From positions 42,868,105 to 42,932,104 of the forward strand of contig CM077643.1 in the NCBI GenBank assembly GCA_039707465.1: a stretch of 64,000 nt of DNA, given 5' to 3'. This DNA is from Rhabdophis nuchalis. Taxonomy: Eukaryota > Chordata > Lepidosauria > Squamata > Natricidae. Of the stretch, positions 40,699 through 51,462 are shown in pieces (the first letter of the stretch is position 1; each line of letters opens with the position of its first letter). A program made the translations under genes and the position numbers. A model generated the notes under the pieces. That model made no database searches and was not told where the DNA came from. It was given only the letters and a program-made list of their open reading frames with translations.

Positions 40699-41206
40699 CC
40701 ATGATGGCGAACCTATGGCACGCATGCCACAGGTGGCACGTGGAGCCATATTTACCAGCACAGCATCCCTCAGCTTTGGCACATATGCCAGCTGATTTTT
40801 GGTCTTCCGGAGGGCTGTTTTCGCTCTCCCCAGGCTTCAGGAAAGCCCCTGGAGTCTGGGGAGGGCAAAAAACAGGCCCAACCGGCCAACCGGAAATTCA
40901 TTCCCGAACTTCAGGTTGGGCTGCTTTTCACCCTCCCCAGGCTCTGGAGGCTTGGAAGTCTGGGAAAGGCAAAAAATGGCCCAACAGCCCAAACTTCCAG
41001 TTAGGTCATTGGGCCTGTTTTTTTGCCCTCCCCAGGCTCTCCTGAAGCTCGGGGAGGGCAAAAACAGCCTCCCCCAGCACTCCACGAAAACTCCCCCTGT
41101 GCAGGGTGCACATGCGCATGCATGGGGGGATGAGCATGTGTGCGGGTGCAATAGCTCACGCACACACAATTTTGGCATACCTTTAGAAAAAGGTTAGCCA
41201 TCACTG
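40699..41206 (-). mobile_element. Nonautonomous hAT element (family 2), long copy
   Basis: Left end CCATGATGGCGAACCTATGG, right end AAAAAGGTTAGCCATCACTG. Flanks ATTTATAC and ATTTAAAC match at 7 of 8. The interior has repeated CCCTCCCCAGGCT segments that make long open frames without protein-like features. Confidence 0.85.
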
Positions 41207-41214
41207 ATTTAAAC

Positions 41215-41735
41215 CATAGAAAGTCTGGCTGCATCCCTTATTTTCCTTTTGCTAGGTATTACCTGCTTGGGCCTCCACCCACCCATGATATCAAACATTT
41301 CCTGATTGCCTAATTTGATCTCATTAAGAATTCCAGCTTTCAAGTCCATTTCCATAAACATTTAGTTATAGCCTTTGTGACCAACAGATTGTCCATGGCT
41401 TTTATCTGCAGGCAACGTAGTAAAGCTGTCATTTCTTAGGTTGATTTGCTTTTATCATTTAAAAAAAAGACTGTGGGGCAAAAAACTTATGCTTGCCTTC
41501 ACACTGTGAAAAAGCTTTGTTTCTGAACATGGAGAATTCCTGGTGTGAATCAGATGGTAGCAGAGCAAAAAGACCTTTGGTTTTGGTGAAAAGGAAGTAA
41601 AGAGGGCTTTAGAAAGGATGATTAGAGATTTCATTCCATCCTTTCCCATCCTGGTGCTTTCCCTCATTATCAGGCAGGCTAGTCATTTCTGAGTTTGTAC
41701 TCCAAAATTTAAGAGGACCATGGACAAATTAATCA
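41215..41735. other. No recognised feature
   Basis: Nothing recognised. Confidence 0.35.
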
Positions 41736-42420
41736 TGCATTCTTTTTTATTATCATTTTATTAGACATTAAGTTTAAAAGATTAACAACTAACACAAACG
41801 AAAGAAAAAACAATGTGCAAAACAATAAAAAATAGGAAAAGGGAGAAAAATAAGAATATAATAAAGAAAAAATGAAAGAAATATATAAAGAAATGACTTC
41901 CCCTTTCATCACTAGAACAATTTTAGCAACTTATCATGTTCTCTTAGAGTACAACACATGATCTCTTCTTTCCGTATCTCACATAAACAAACAATTAAAA
42001 CTTCATCATTTCAGTTCTAATTATCAAAAGTCATTTAAGTAGGGATAACAACATATCTAATTTAACATTGATCTGTTTTATATTCCTTCCTTTTCCTTTT
42101 AACAATTTTGATCTTTAATCACTTCAAATAATGTCCTAGAATTTTATTTCTTTTCATTTTTTTTCTTTGTCGCTTCTCTCAAAATTCTTCAAAGCTTTAA
42201 CAAGTCTCTTTTGTAAATCCAATATAGAATAGTTATCCAGGTCATTCTTTTGGTTTGTTATTTGTATTTCCCTTTTAATTATTAAGACCTCAGCTGGTTT
42301 CATTTGTATATCTAATGTAGTCTCTTTTTCCATTATATTTTTGCCATCCACAATTTTTAAATCCATTTTCAAATTAGTCTGTTTTATCCAGTTTTATCCT
42401 GTTACTTTCCCATAACATAT
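41736..42420 (-). mobile_element. Possible L1-type fragment (3' UTR and short coding tail)
   Basis: On the minus strand the segment ends TCTAATAAAATGATAATAAAAAAG, like the L1 and HAL1-like 3' ends. Upstream is a 72-codon Lys/Glu-rich frame (42154-42372; KPAEVLIIKREIQITNQKND, LQKRLVKALKNFE). No diagnostic L1 motif is present, so the class is uncertain. Confidence 0.35.
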
Positions 42421-42662
42421 TTTAAACACAGTCTGTCTATACATGCAGACACTCTTAAATTTAACTTCTGAGTCCATTGTTCAAAAATGGCAACCAATGT
42501 ATTTTGCTGCATTCTGTTGCACTTTTTAAATAAGACGCCTAACTCTTTTCAAGACAAGGGCAAATTCATTTAGCAATGTCCCACATTTTAAATCAATTAA
42601 TAAAGTCAACATTAAGCATAAGTAACTTTAATAAATAAAACAGCATTATATGCAAGTCATAG

Positions 42663-42912
42663 AGAAGTGGTGCAGTGGTTAGAATGCAATACTGCAGGCT
42701 ACTTTTCTGGACTGCTGACCGCTGACTGCCTGCAATTTGGCAGTTTGAATCTCACCAGCCTCAAGGTTGACTCAGCCTTCCGTACTTCTGAGATCAGTAA
42801 AATGAGGATCCAGATTGTTGGGGGCAAGAGGTTGACTCTTTAAACCATTTAGAGAGGGCTGTAAAGCACTGGGAAGCAGTATATAAGTCGAAGTGCTATT
42901 GCTAATGCTATA
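42663..42912 (+). mobile_element. Sauria-type tRNA-derived SINE
   Basis: Box A TGGTGCAGTGGTTAGAATGC near 42668 and box B GTTTGAATC near 42743. Then the family body CTCAAGGTTGACTCAGCCTTC and AAAATGAGGATCCAGATTG, ending TATAAGTCGAAGTGCTATTG. The 3' half resembles the BovB LINE tail in known Sauria SINEs. Full length, about 250 bp. Confidence 0.85.
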
Positions 42913-42920
42913 CTCTATGC

Positions 42921-43034
42921 CAGGGGTCTGCAAAGTCGGCTCTTTTAAGACTGGTGGACTTCAACTCCCAGAGTTCCCCAGCCAGCATAGCTGAAGTCCA
43001 CCAGTCTTAAAAGAGCCGACTTTGCAGACCCCTG
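42921..43034. mobile_element. Foldback hAT MITE (family 1), copy D
   Basis: CAGGGGTCTGCAAAGTCGGC ... GCCGACTTTGCAGACCCCTG. Perfect duplication CTCTATGC at 42913-42920 and 43035-43042. Inserted right at the 3' edge of the SINE. Confidence 0.95.
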
Positions 43035-43198
43035 CTCTATGCCATGAAATGAAAACGATCACTGGAACAGAAAAATATTTCTAATATCTAATATCCATGA
43101 CATAACCAGAGATATTCCAAGTCGGAATTGTAAGATTCCATGTGCACCAACATTTAGCTCAATGCCATTGGAAAGAAAAAGTTGTTTCAAGGGCGAGA

Positions 43199-43309
43199 AT
43201 GGAATAGAATAGAATAGAATAGAATAGAATAGAATAGAACAGAACAGAACAGAACAGAACAGAACAGAACAGAACAGAACAGAAAGAACAGAATAGAATA
43301 GAATAGAAT
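43199..43309 (+). repeat. (GAATA)n-(GAACA)n-(GAATA)n pentamer microsatellite
   Basis: Pentamer array with a block of C-variant units in the middle. The same two unit types form the array at 63.5 kb next to a LINE tail. Confidence 0.95.
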
Positions 43310-43482
43310 AGTGATGACTAACTTTTATGTCCTCGTGTGCCGAAAACACACTTTTGGTCCCAGGAGGCTGCAGGGAGGCCTGCTAGACCCCAAAAAGAGC
43401 ACAGGGGGGTCACGCACATGCGCGGGGGCGAGGCACATTGCATTGTGGGTGTGGGCAAGCGCTGTCGCATGAGCATCCACCC
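43309..43482 (+). mobile_element. hAT family 2 element, 3'-truncated
   Basis: Starts AGTGATGACTAACTTTT and continues with GGTCCCAGGAGGCTGCAGGG, as in the 61.5 kb copy. No right terminus found. Confidence 0.6.
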
Positions 43483-43665
43483 ATATAAACATTTCACATT
43501 TTAGTGAGAAATATATCTCCCTAGAGCAGGGACGTTCACACATCTTGCCGTGTCATAGAAGAATTGGAAAGATTTTACTGGTGGTGGTGAGCCTCAGGCT
43601 TAAAGTCTGACCATGTAACCCATGAGATTTCAACTGCTAAATGGAGCACCAAGTTCCTCCCCCGC

Positions 43666-43704
<39 letters not shown>

Positions 43705-44280
43705 CATCATCTCTGTTTAAAATACTGGAGAGAAAAAACATCCTTGCCTGTTGCTTTTAAGCAGTTTCAAGACTAACAGTACAAATTATTATTCTTATCC
43801 AAGCATTTGATCTGTCATTATTTAGCAGAAAAGCAACATCTCTGCACTTTACGAAAGCACAATAGAAAATAATTTTCAAGTACAGTCTGGAGCAGAAGAA
43901 ACTATGCAAATGAGAGCAGCACACATAGTAGTGGGCTTTACACCAGGAAAAAAAATCAATGACACTCAAGATAGTTGCTCATCTAACTCAGAATTTGAAA
44001 TGCTGTGGCTCACAATTAATGCCAGTATCCAGATAAAAGGTAGAAAATGATATTGAGTTAAATTGGTTTCCTGGCAACTACATCAGTAGCACCATTACAG
44101 AGATAATTTGGTATTACTTTTTTTTAGGACACTTTTTGGGTTTTCTAATCTAGTCAACATCCTCATTCCCAGGTGGTCCTCATCTGAGTAACAAGAAGGC
44201 CTGACTGTGCTTAGCTCTCAAGATCAGACACAGTCTGTGTATTATTTTTTCTTTTCTTTTTATGACCCTGTAATACTTAG
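43483..44280. other. Mostly unrecognised; contains (CA)n
   Basis: A (CA)n dinucleotide array lies at 43672-43700. The rest is unrecognised. Confidence 0.5.
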
Positions 44281-44281
44281 A

Positions 44282-44636
44282 GGGACACAGTGACTCAGTG
44301 GCTAAGATGCTGAGCTTGTCAATCAGAAAGGTCAGCATTTCAGCGGTTTGAATCCCTAGCACTGCATAATGGAGTGAGCTCCCGTTACTTGTCCCAGCTT
44401 CTGCCAACGTAGCAGTTCGAAAGCATGTAAAAAATGCAAGTAGAAAAATAGGAACCACCTTTGTGGGGAAGGTAACAGCATTCCCTACACCTTCAGCATT
44501 TAGTCATGCCAGCCACATGACCACGGAGACGTCTTCGGAGAGCGCTGGTTCTTTGGCTTTGAAATGGAGATGAGCACTGCCCCCTAGAGTTGGGAACAAC
44601 TAGCACGCATTTGTGAGGGGAAGCTTTACCTTTAAT
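44282..44636 (+). mobile_element. tRNA-derived SINE (second family, CTTTAC tail)
   Basis: Box A TGACTCAGTGGCTAAGATGC near 44291 and box B GGTTTGAATCC at 44345. Body CTTGTCCCAGCTTCTGCCAAC and CATGACCACGGAGACGTCTTC, with tail GGGGAAGCTTTACCTTTA. Another copy is at 62.4 kb and a diverged one at 53.1 kb. Confidence 0.8.
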
Positions 44637-44939
44637 CCTTTAAGTTGGGATAGAGTGACTGAATGGAGCTGAGCGTTTACTTGCTGGATTTATATTAATA
44701 AATTAATAAAACTCAATAAATAAAATTGTCATTTGATGGAATTATTTTATTAGCCATTGCTTTGGGCAAATGTTAAATATTATACTTCGCAAAAAAACCC
44801 AACCCAAGTTTGAACAAAAGATTCAAGCCCCGTTCAGCCTGCCCAGCAAAAGTACAGACTGCTTCTCTGGGTGAGCTGAACAGGGCTTGGATATTTGAAA
44901 TCCAAGCTTTGTTTAGCCTGCCCAATGCAAAGTTTCACC
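44637..44939. other. No recognised feature
   Basis: Nothing recognised. Confidence 0.35.
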
Positions 44940-45000
44940 CATTTCTTGAGTACTCCACTCCTCTGCTCACAATAGAATTCCCTATGCCACCAGGCTCAAA

Positions 45001-45231
45001 ATGTTGGGCTTGGACAATCTGGAACTGCGCTGCCTGCAGTCGGGCTTATGCATAGTACACAAAATTGTCTGCTACAAAGTCCTACCTTTCAATGGCTACT
45101 TCAGCTTCAACCATAATAATGCACTGGCAAACAATAGATACAAAGTCAAGGCAAACTGCTCCAAACTCGATTGCAGAAAATACGTCAGTAACAGAGTGGT
45201 CAATGCCTGGAATGTGGAATGCACTACCTGA
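45001..45231 (+). pseudogene. LINE ORF2 C-terminal fragment, unassigned clade
   Basis: 76-codon open frame MLGLDNLELRCLQSGLCIVH ... NRVVNAWNVECTT. The hydrophobic K(I/L)V-YK(V/I)L and N-RV-W patterns match the region downstream of RT in several LINE clades. No catalytic box, so the clade cannot be settled. Confidence 0.55.
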
Positions 45232-45335
45232 CTCAGTTGTTACATCCTCAAAAACCCTCACAACTTCAACTTAGCCTGTCTACCGTGGACCTCACCCCAT
45301 TCCTAAGAGGTCCATAAAGGGGGTAGCATAATATT

Positions 45336-45613
45336 TTTTTTAATATTTTATTTATAAACCGCCTCCTCTCCCCAAAGGGACTCGGAGCGGTGCACAGGGA
45401 AATTAAAAATACTAATATAAAATACATAAATAGGTAAATAGATAAAATAAGAATTAAACAAAAATTATCCCTGCGCTAAAATCCCCTATTAAAATTACGC
45501 TACAATCCCCTAAAACCCAATTAAAAGACGGAAGACTAACCTAGGCCGGCCAAGCAGAAAAAGTGTGTTTTCAATTTTTGACGGAAGGAGCGAAGGTCCG
45601 TAGTTGTTCTAAT
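45336..45613 (-). mobile_element. L2-type LINE 3' end, inserted
   Basis: ATTTATAAACCGCCTCCTCTCC, CGGAGCGGTGCACAGG (3' UTR), then the start of the coding tail GACGGAAGGAGCGAAGGTCC, where it is truncated. The host LINE resumes with AATAAGCGCACC. Confidence 0.8.
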
Positions 45614-45723
45614 TTCTAATAAGCGCACCAGTATGCTCACCTCCCTGTCCTACTGGCCCCATCTATTTGTATTCATTTGCTTTGTTCATGTCCATGTTCA
45701 TTCTTTATACTGCTATCTTGTAA

Positions 45724-46126
45724 ATAATAATAATAATAATAATTTAATTTTATATCCCGCTCTCTCTCCCCAAGGGGACTCGAGGCGGGGCACAGGCAAT
45801 TAAAAATACAAATAAAACCACAGACAAATACAAAATACAAAGTTAAAAATAGATTAAATTGATTCTGCGCTAAAACCCATAAACTAAACTAAAAATTACC
45901 CCTAAAAACCCCTAACCTAAAAAGAGACTACCCAAGGCCGGCCAGACGAAAAAAGTGCGTCTTTAATTTTAAGCGGAAGGAGCGGAGGTCCGTGGTTGTC
46001 CTGATATCGGGGGGAAGGTCATTCCAGAGGGCTGGGCCCGCCACAGAGAAGGCCCTTCCCCTGGGCGTCGCCCGCTGACAAAGTCTAGTGGACGGCACCC
46101 GGAGAAGTCCCTCTCTGTGGGAGCGT
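45724..46126 (-). mobile_element. L2-type LINE 3' end, second insertion
   Basis: (AAT)n tail at 45724-45744, TATCCCGCTCTCTCTCCCC, CGAGGCGGGGCACAGG, then coding tail up to the CCTCTCTGTGGGAGCG segment. Nearly identical in type to the 21.5 kb copy. The host LINE resumes at GTACATGTTTGAC. Confidence 0.85.
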
Positions 46127-46404
46127 ACATGTTTGACAAATTAATAAATACAAATAAATAAATAAATAAAAGAAGGACCTTTACAGCCAATCTCTTTGAG
46201 AGTGAAAGGACTGGCTGCTGCTCCATGTGTGATGGAATCTCTCTACCAAGCAGCTCTTTCACTCTCAAAGAGCCTGGCTGGAAAATAAGGTCTGTCATGA
46301 AAATCCAACCAGAAATCCAAGTTTGAATTACAGGGCAGATCTTTTACAGCCAGCCCCCCCAGGAATTGGCCTAGCAACACTGGTTTACAACCTTCTCTGC
46401 CAGC

Positions 46405-46651
46405 TTCTCCACTGACCTTCTGGGGAAGCCAGCAGGAAAGATTGCAAATGGTGATCACATGATCATAGGGAGCTTGACAATTCATCAAAAGTGCAAATGG
46501 GTTGCCAAGCACCCAGATTGCAACCATGTGATGGGGGGGGCAATGCTGCAACAGCCATAACTTTGGGTATCAGTTATAAGTCCCTTTATTTAGCACTATC
46601 ATAATTTGAACGATTGCTGAATGAATGGTCAGATAGCAAGGGCATCCTGTA
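46405..46651 (+). mobile_element. TA-flanked TIR repeat R2, right part
   Basis: GATCACATGATCATAGGGAGC, GCTGCAACAGCCATAACTTTG and the end GGCATCCTGTA fit the R2 family, whose better ends are at 56.3 and 57.8 kb. The left end was not found. Confidence 0.45.
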
Positions 46652-46653
46652 TT

Positions 46654-47465
46654 GCATATTAATATGTGGTGCCTTTTAAAGAACGATAATTATATTTTTA
46701 AAACTTCTAAAACTTGAATAAGCTTATTGAAAACATTAAAAAAAACATTTACAGAAGAAGTGTGAGCCATCAGCAGAGTTGATGTTCATTCAATAAAGAA
46801 CAGGAAATCTTAGATATTTTGATTAGCATAGAAAGTTCAGCATTTGGCAAGGGTGGAAATATGTGGACATAGCATAGCTTCTTTCCATGCCTTTATGTAT
46901 TTCTTCCAAAGGAATAATTTTAATTAGAGATATGGACTCCCTTTACATAACTTTGATTAATTGGAATGAGAAGCAGATGCTTAAAAGCAGGGACAGTCTA
47001 CCAGTACCCAAAGTGGGGTGGGGGGAGGGGAATAATCTCTGACTGCAAATTTAGAGTGTCAAGAAAAGGCAATGAAATTTAATTATCTTCTTTGGAATTA
47101 TTACATTTTTTACAGATTCTTGTGGGGGTTTGTGACACATGGTGGAAAGCAGGCAAATTATTAATATGTGGGGGCTATTGGAATGAAACATTTTAAAGTG
47201 ACTTTACATTAATTGGCTTGTTATAAGTCAAGGGAATTTAATTTTCCCAATTTTTATAATAAAAATAATATTTTTACCTGTTGACTAGAATTAAAGATGC
47301 TTTTCTGAAATCTGCCTGGATCTCACTTCCTGGGTATGCCTGTCACATGGAGCTTGATGAGTTTCTTGTCTAATATAACTAAATAATTTGTATTAACTCT
47401 CTGTATGTGCAACATAACCTGAATGGGTGAGAGGAACCTTACGTGATATTTCTCATCAAGTATTA
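46654..47465. other. No recognised feature
   Basis: Nothing recognised. Confidence 0.4.
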
Positions 47466-47469
47466 AAAA

Positions 47470-47802
47470 AGCAATAGCACTTAGACTTATACATTGCTCC
47501 ATAGTGCTTTATAGCAGGGGTCTCCAACCTTTGTAACTTTAAGTCAGAAGGACTTCAGCTCCCAAAAGCTGGCTGGAGAAGTCTGGGAGCTGAAGTCCTT
47601 CAGACTTAAAGTTGCAAAGGTTGGAGATCCCTGCTTTATAGTATTCTCTGTGTGGTTTACATAGTTAGCATATTGTCCCCAACAATCTGGGTTCTTGTTT
47701 TACTGACCTTGGAATGATGGAAGGCAACCTTCAGCCGTGAGGATCAAACTGCTGGCAGAGTTATCCTGCACTATTGCATTCCAACCACTGCACTATCTGG
47801 AG
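47470..47802 (-). mobile_element. Sauria-type SINE, split by a MITE
   Basis: Plus strand reads GCAATAGCACTTAGACTTATA ... then, after the MITE, CCCAACAATCTGGGTTCTTG ... CCAACCACTGCACTAT, the complement of box A. The MITE duplication CTTTATAG marks the break. Confidence 0.8.
47515..47633. mobile_element. Foldback hAT MITE (family 1), copy E
   Basis: CAGGGGTCTCCAACCTTTG ... CAAAGGTTGGAGATCCCTG. Perfect duplication CTTTATAG at 47507-47514 and 47634-47641. Confidence 0.95.
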
Positions 47803-48394
47803 TCAATATTACCCACATCTTTAACACTATTACCGTAATAATATATTTAAATGTTAGGAAAGTTCTTCTAATAGTAAGCTTGCGTCTCATGAGTAAATAG
47901 CAACATAGAATTGCTATACTTTAATTAGCCTTGCAGATGAAATATAAAGCTTCATACCAACTTTCTATTTTTTAACTATCTGTAAAGGCTACCTTTGGAA
48001 GTGAATTTATTAGATATTTGATTGAATAATGCCAAGTATGGTCTACATACTGATTTCTTTTTGGTCATATCTCCAATATCTACCCCAGGTTACCAGTCAC
48101 ATAATAAATTTCCAAAGTATGAATTACTGTGATGGAACTATAGAGTGCAGGCAGATCCTTGATGGATCCCAGACAGCACTGCACTCCTTTATTAACTGGA
48201 AGCAGCTAATACTTTACTGACTACAATCAGGAACATTTGAGAAGATTCATATCTCCATTAGCTGCTGAGACACTCTGACAGCAGCGGATGGCTTAGGAAG
48301 GAGATGTACATTGTGGCTTCACACAATTACTTTCGTTCTTTGTCCTTTGTCCTAAGTTCCCAAATCACTATTTAAGTCACAGCTCGATAGTAAA
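47803..48394. other. No recognised feature
   Basis: Nothing recognised. Confidence 0.4.
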
Positions 48395-50016
48395 ATAATA
48401 ATAATATTTAATATTTATTTAATAATAATATTTAATATTTATAAAACCGCACCCTCTCCCCACAGGGACTCGGGGCGGTGCACAGGTAGAATAAAAACAA
48501 TAAATACATACAAACAATTCTAAAAACAAATTAAACATAACCTGCGCTAAAATTCCCCATTAAAACTAAACAGTCCTAATTTCCCAGTAAAAACCCCAAA
48601 GACAGAGACACTTATCCTAGGCCGGCCAGACAGAAAAAGTGAGTTTTTAATTTAAGACGGAAGGAGCGGAGGTCCGTGGTCATCCTGATATCAGGGGGAA
48701 GGTCGTTCCAGAGGGCCGGGCCCGCCACAGAGATAGCCCTTCCCCTAGGTGTCGCCCGCTGACAATGTCTAGTGGACGGCACCCGGAGAAGTCCCTCTCT
48801 GTGGGAGCAAATCGGCCGTGAGGATGTATGAGGCAGGATCCGATCCCGCAGATAGCTAGGTCTCGAGCCATGGAGCGCTTTAAAGATGATAATTAACACC
48901 TTGAAGCGCACCCGGAAGACGACAGGTAGCCAGTGCAGCTCGCGCAAGAGCGGTGTTACATGGGTAAACCTAGCGGTTCCCATAATTGCTCGCGCGGCTG
49001 CGTTCTGGACTAGCTGAAGTCTCCGGGTGCACCTCAAGGGGAGCCCCATGTAGAGAGAGTTACAATAGTCCAGTCGGGATGTCACGAGCGCATGAGTGAC
49101 TGTGCGCAGGGCGTCCCGATCCAATAGGGGGCGCAATTGGCGAACCAGGCGAACCTGGTAAAACACCCTCCTGGCCACGGCTGTCACTTGATCTTCCATG
49201 GACAGCCGGGAATCCAGGAGGACACCCAAATTGCGCGCCCCATCCACAGGGGCAAGATGTTCGCCCCCTATGGCCAGCAATGGAGTCAGCTGGTTGAATC
49301 GGGCAGCCGGAAACCACAGGAAATGGCCCAAGCGCCGTCTGGAACCCATCCGGGTTCATCAGGCGCCTTGGGCGGTACCAGATTGGAGACTCTGGTTCCG
49401 CCTCCCCGCGGAGGGGAGCAGCGGTCGGAAAATCGAGCCGGAGAAGTGAGTGGTCTGACCATGACAAGGGCGTGATGACTATATCTCCTATACCCAGATC
49501 ACTCTTCCATTGGCCAGAGACAAAGATGAGATCCAGCGTATGTCCACCCTCGTGAGTGGGGCCTCGAATTACTTGGGTCAGGTCCATGGCCGTCATGGAA
49601 GCCATGAACTCCCGAGCTGCCTCGGATGATTCGCCCAACGATGGCAGGTTAAAGTCCCCCATGACTAAAAGTCTGGGGGTCTCCACTGCCATCGTAGCGA
49701 TCACCTCCAGGAGCTCGAGCAGGGCTGCTGCTACATAGCGGGGAGCCAGGTATATAACCAGCAAGCCCAACTGCCTCCCTAGGCCCCACTTCACGCAGAG
49801 GGACTCACAGCCGGTAGTCTGTGGCACAATGGTGTCTCTCGGCTCAAGACCTTCCTTGACAATGACCGCTACCCCACCACCCCTACCAAGGGCCCGGGGC
49901 TGATGAAAGGCGCAGTAACCTGGTGGGCACATTTCAACGAGGGGGAGTCCTCCCTCGTGACCCAACCAGGTTTCCGCAATTCCAGCCAGGTCCGGCTCCC
50001 CCTCTGACACAAGGTC
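48395..50016 (-). mobile_element. L2-type LINE with the RT core deleted
   Basis: 3' UTR from 48395 (AATAATAATA tail, CGGGGCGGTGCACAGG), coding tail to about 49319, then directly the endonuclease region to about 50016. Compared with the 9.4-12.4 kb copy, about 1.37 kb covering the whole RT palm is missing. Both sides of the break carry CACAG in the intact copy. Confidence 0.88.
48612..49349 (-). pseudogene. L2 ORF2 C-terminal part
   Basis: 245 codons. The first 10 (MGSRRRLGHF) are out-of-frame endonuclease-side sequence beyond the deletion junction. Then WFPAARFNQLTPLLAIGG, LGVLLDSRLSMED, QLVQNAAARAIMG, ELHWLPVVFRVRFK and ALWNDLPPDI follow. The YADD box is deleted. Confidence 0.82.
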
Positions 50017-50133
50017 ACTAATGTAAAATATACCCAAAGATAAGATAAATGAAAAGCTTCTATCTCCCAGCACTTTGCCAGCCCACAATAAGCATGTAAA
50101 ATATACATAATACATAGCATTAAATGGGGGCAA
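49060..50133 (-). pseudogene. L2 endonuclease, open but fused out of frame
   Basis: 357 codons. Residues 1-37 or so are flanking sequence. From SDLVSEGEPDLAGIAETW the endonuclease is readable with GDFNLP and SWSDHSLL (catalytic SDH). At about ALGPFP the frame crosses the deletion junction and continues in the wrong frame of the C-terminal region (PCGWGAQFGCPPGFP). It would yield an endonuclease without RT. Confidence 0.82.
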
Positions 50134-50439
50134 AATGAAAAATAGTAGTAGTGGTAGTGGTCACACTTCTCACAACATTGTTTCCTTGTACAGGAATTTT
50201 CCACAAGACCACTACTGTACATTAACCATGCTATGAAGAAACGACTACAAATCTCTGTTCAACATTATGGAAATTCATCCTGTTTATATTCCTTAAGACT
50301 TTTGTTAAGTGTCTACAAATATAATGAAGCCTTGGCTTTTCTATTAATTATTATTAATATTAATAGTTCAGCCTCCTAACCTACCCAGTTTATCAGGAAG
50401 TCCCTTCTATCATTGTTTCTATCATTGTTTCATCACAGA
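50134..50439. other. No recognised feature
   Basis: Nothing recognised. Confidence 0.35.
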
Positions 50440-50440
50440 G

Positions 50441-50662
50441 CCATGGTGGCGTAGTGGTTAGAATGCAATACTGCAGGGCCAACTCACTGCTCACTCTAGG
50501 AGTTCAATTCTGAGCATCTCAAAGTTGACTCGGTCTTCCACCCTTCTGAGGTTGGTAAAATGAGGACCCAGATTGTTGAGGGCAATAGGCTGACTCTGTA
50601 AACTGCTTAAGAAAAACTGTGAAGCAGTATATAAGCATGCCTAATGCTGTTGCTATTCTATG
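50441..50662 (+). mobile_element. Sauria-type tRNA-derived SINE
   Basis: Box A TGGCGTAGTGGTTAGAATGC at about 50446, box B-like AGTTCAATTC at 50501. Body CTCAAAGTTGACTCGGTC and AAAATGAGGACCCAGATTG, ending GCTGTTGCTATTC. Confidence 0.85.
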
Positions 50663-51160
50663 ATCTCCTTTTCTTTGTGTCATTGTCCTATTTATTTAAG
50701 GCTTACCTATGTATTAAAAAAAATATTATCAAAATGCTGTAGAGAGGACAGTGTGGCAAGGTAAAGAGAGAAGTGTTGTTTCTCCAGAATTTAAAATAAA
50801 CTATCATTACCTTTTAGCATGTTGCTAATTTCCCTTCACATCAGCCTCTGCCATAGGGATCATGGTTATCCAAAGCTCAACAATCTTTCAAGCCAATTAG
50901 AGAAATAGCAATCTCATTCCAACCTCCCATTTCTGGGGAAATTGGTAAACTAAATAACAGACTTTGGACCTTGAAGGAAGTGGATTTATGTGAACCAGTC
51001 AGATGTTCAGCCTGGGTAAAGAACTGATTTGACATTATTTGCTTTTATAGATACATGTGGAAAGATCTGGATAGATTAAAAATGGCCCTCCTGCTAAATT
51101 TTCAGCTGACTTCTGTGCCATTGGTCGTGGTATCATTGGTCAACTTTGAGACCTGAGAGC
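50663..51160. other. No recognised feature
   Basis: Nothing recognised. Confidence 0.4.
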
Positions 51161-51166
51161 AGAGGT

Positions 51167-51231
51167 CTCGCCGCCCTGGGTCCTCTGTGGAGAAGGGCGG
51201 GATACAAATTTAAATAAATAAATAAATAAGA
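51167..51231 (+). mobile_element. L2 3'-tail scrap
   Basis: CGCCGCCCTGGGTCCTCTGTG, GAAGGGCGGGATACAAATTT, (AAAT)n. Only the last 65 or so bases of an L2. Confidence 0.8.
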
Positions 51232-51334
51232 GGGAGGGGAGTACAATTTTGCAGTGATTCCCCTTTCTAAGAGGGAGTCAATGATGTTGAGTAATACCAT
51301 AACACTAGCTAGTATTTTTACAGACCATCTAGGG

Positions 51335-51451
51335 CAGTGTTTCTCAACCTTGGCAACTTGAAGATGTCCAGACTTCAACTCCCAGAATTCCGCAGCCAAC
51401 GAATTCTGGGAGTTGAAGACATCTTCAAGTTGCCAAGGTTGAGAAACACTG
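51335..51451. mobile_element. Foldback hAT MITE (family 1), copy F
   Basis: CAGTGTTTCTCAACCTTGG ... CCAAGGTTGAGAAACACTG. Perfect duplication ATCTAGGG at 51327-51334 and 51452-51459. Same termini as copy C. Confidence 0.95.
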
Positions 51452-51462
51452 ATCTAGGGAGT

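Larger units (their letters stand above)
44940..46170 (+). mobile_element. Non-LTR retrotransposon 3' part, split by two L2 insertions
   Basis: Coding-derived part at 44940-45330, then 45614-45722 and 46127-46170 after the L2 pieces. The first part carries LGLDNLELRCLQ, KIVCYKVLPFNG and NRVVNAWNVE, the post-RT region of a CR1/Rex/Jockey-like LINE. The 3' UTR ends in an AAAT-type tail. Same family as 29047-29590. Confidence 0.6.

Noticed and set aside
40799..41197. 132-codon frame on the plus strand
   Set aside because: Lies wholly inside the hAT element at 40699-41206 and follows its CCCTCCCCAGG repeats.
42663..42760. tRNA gene
   Set aside because: Box A and B are present but the cloverleaf is imperfect and a Sauria SINE body follows; the same holds at 44282, 50441, 53114 and 62399.
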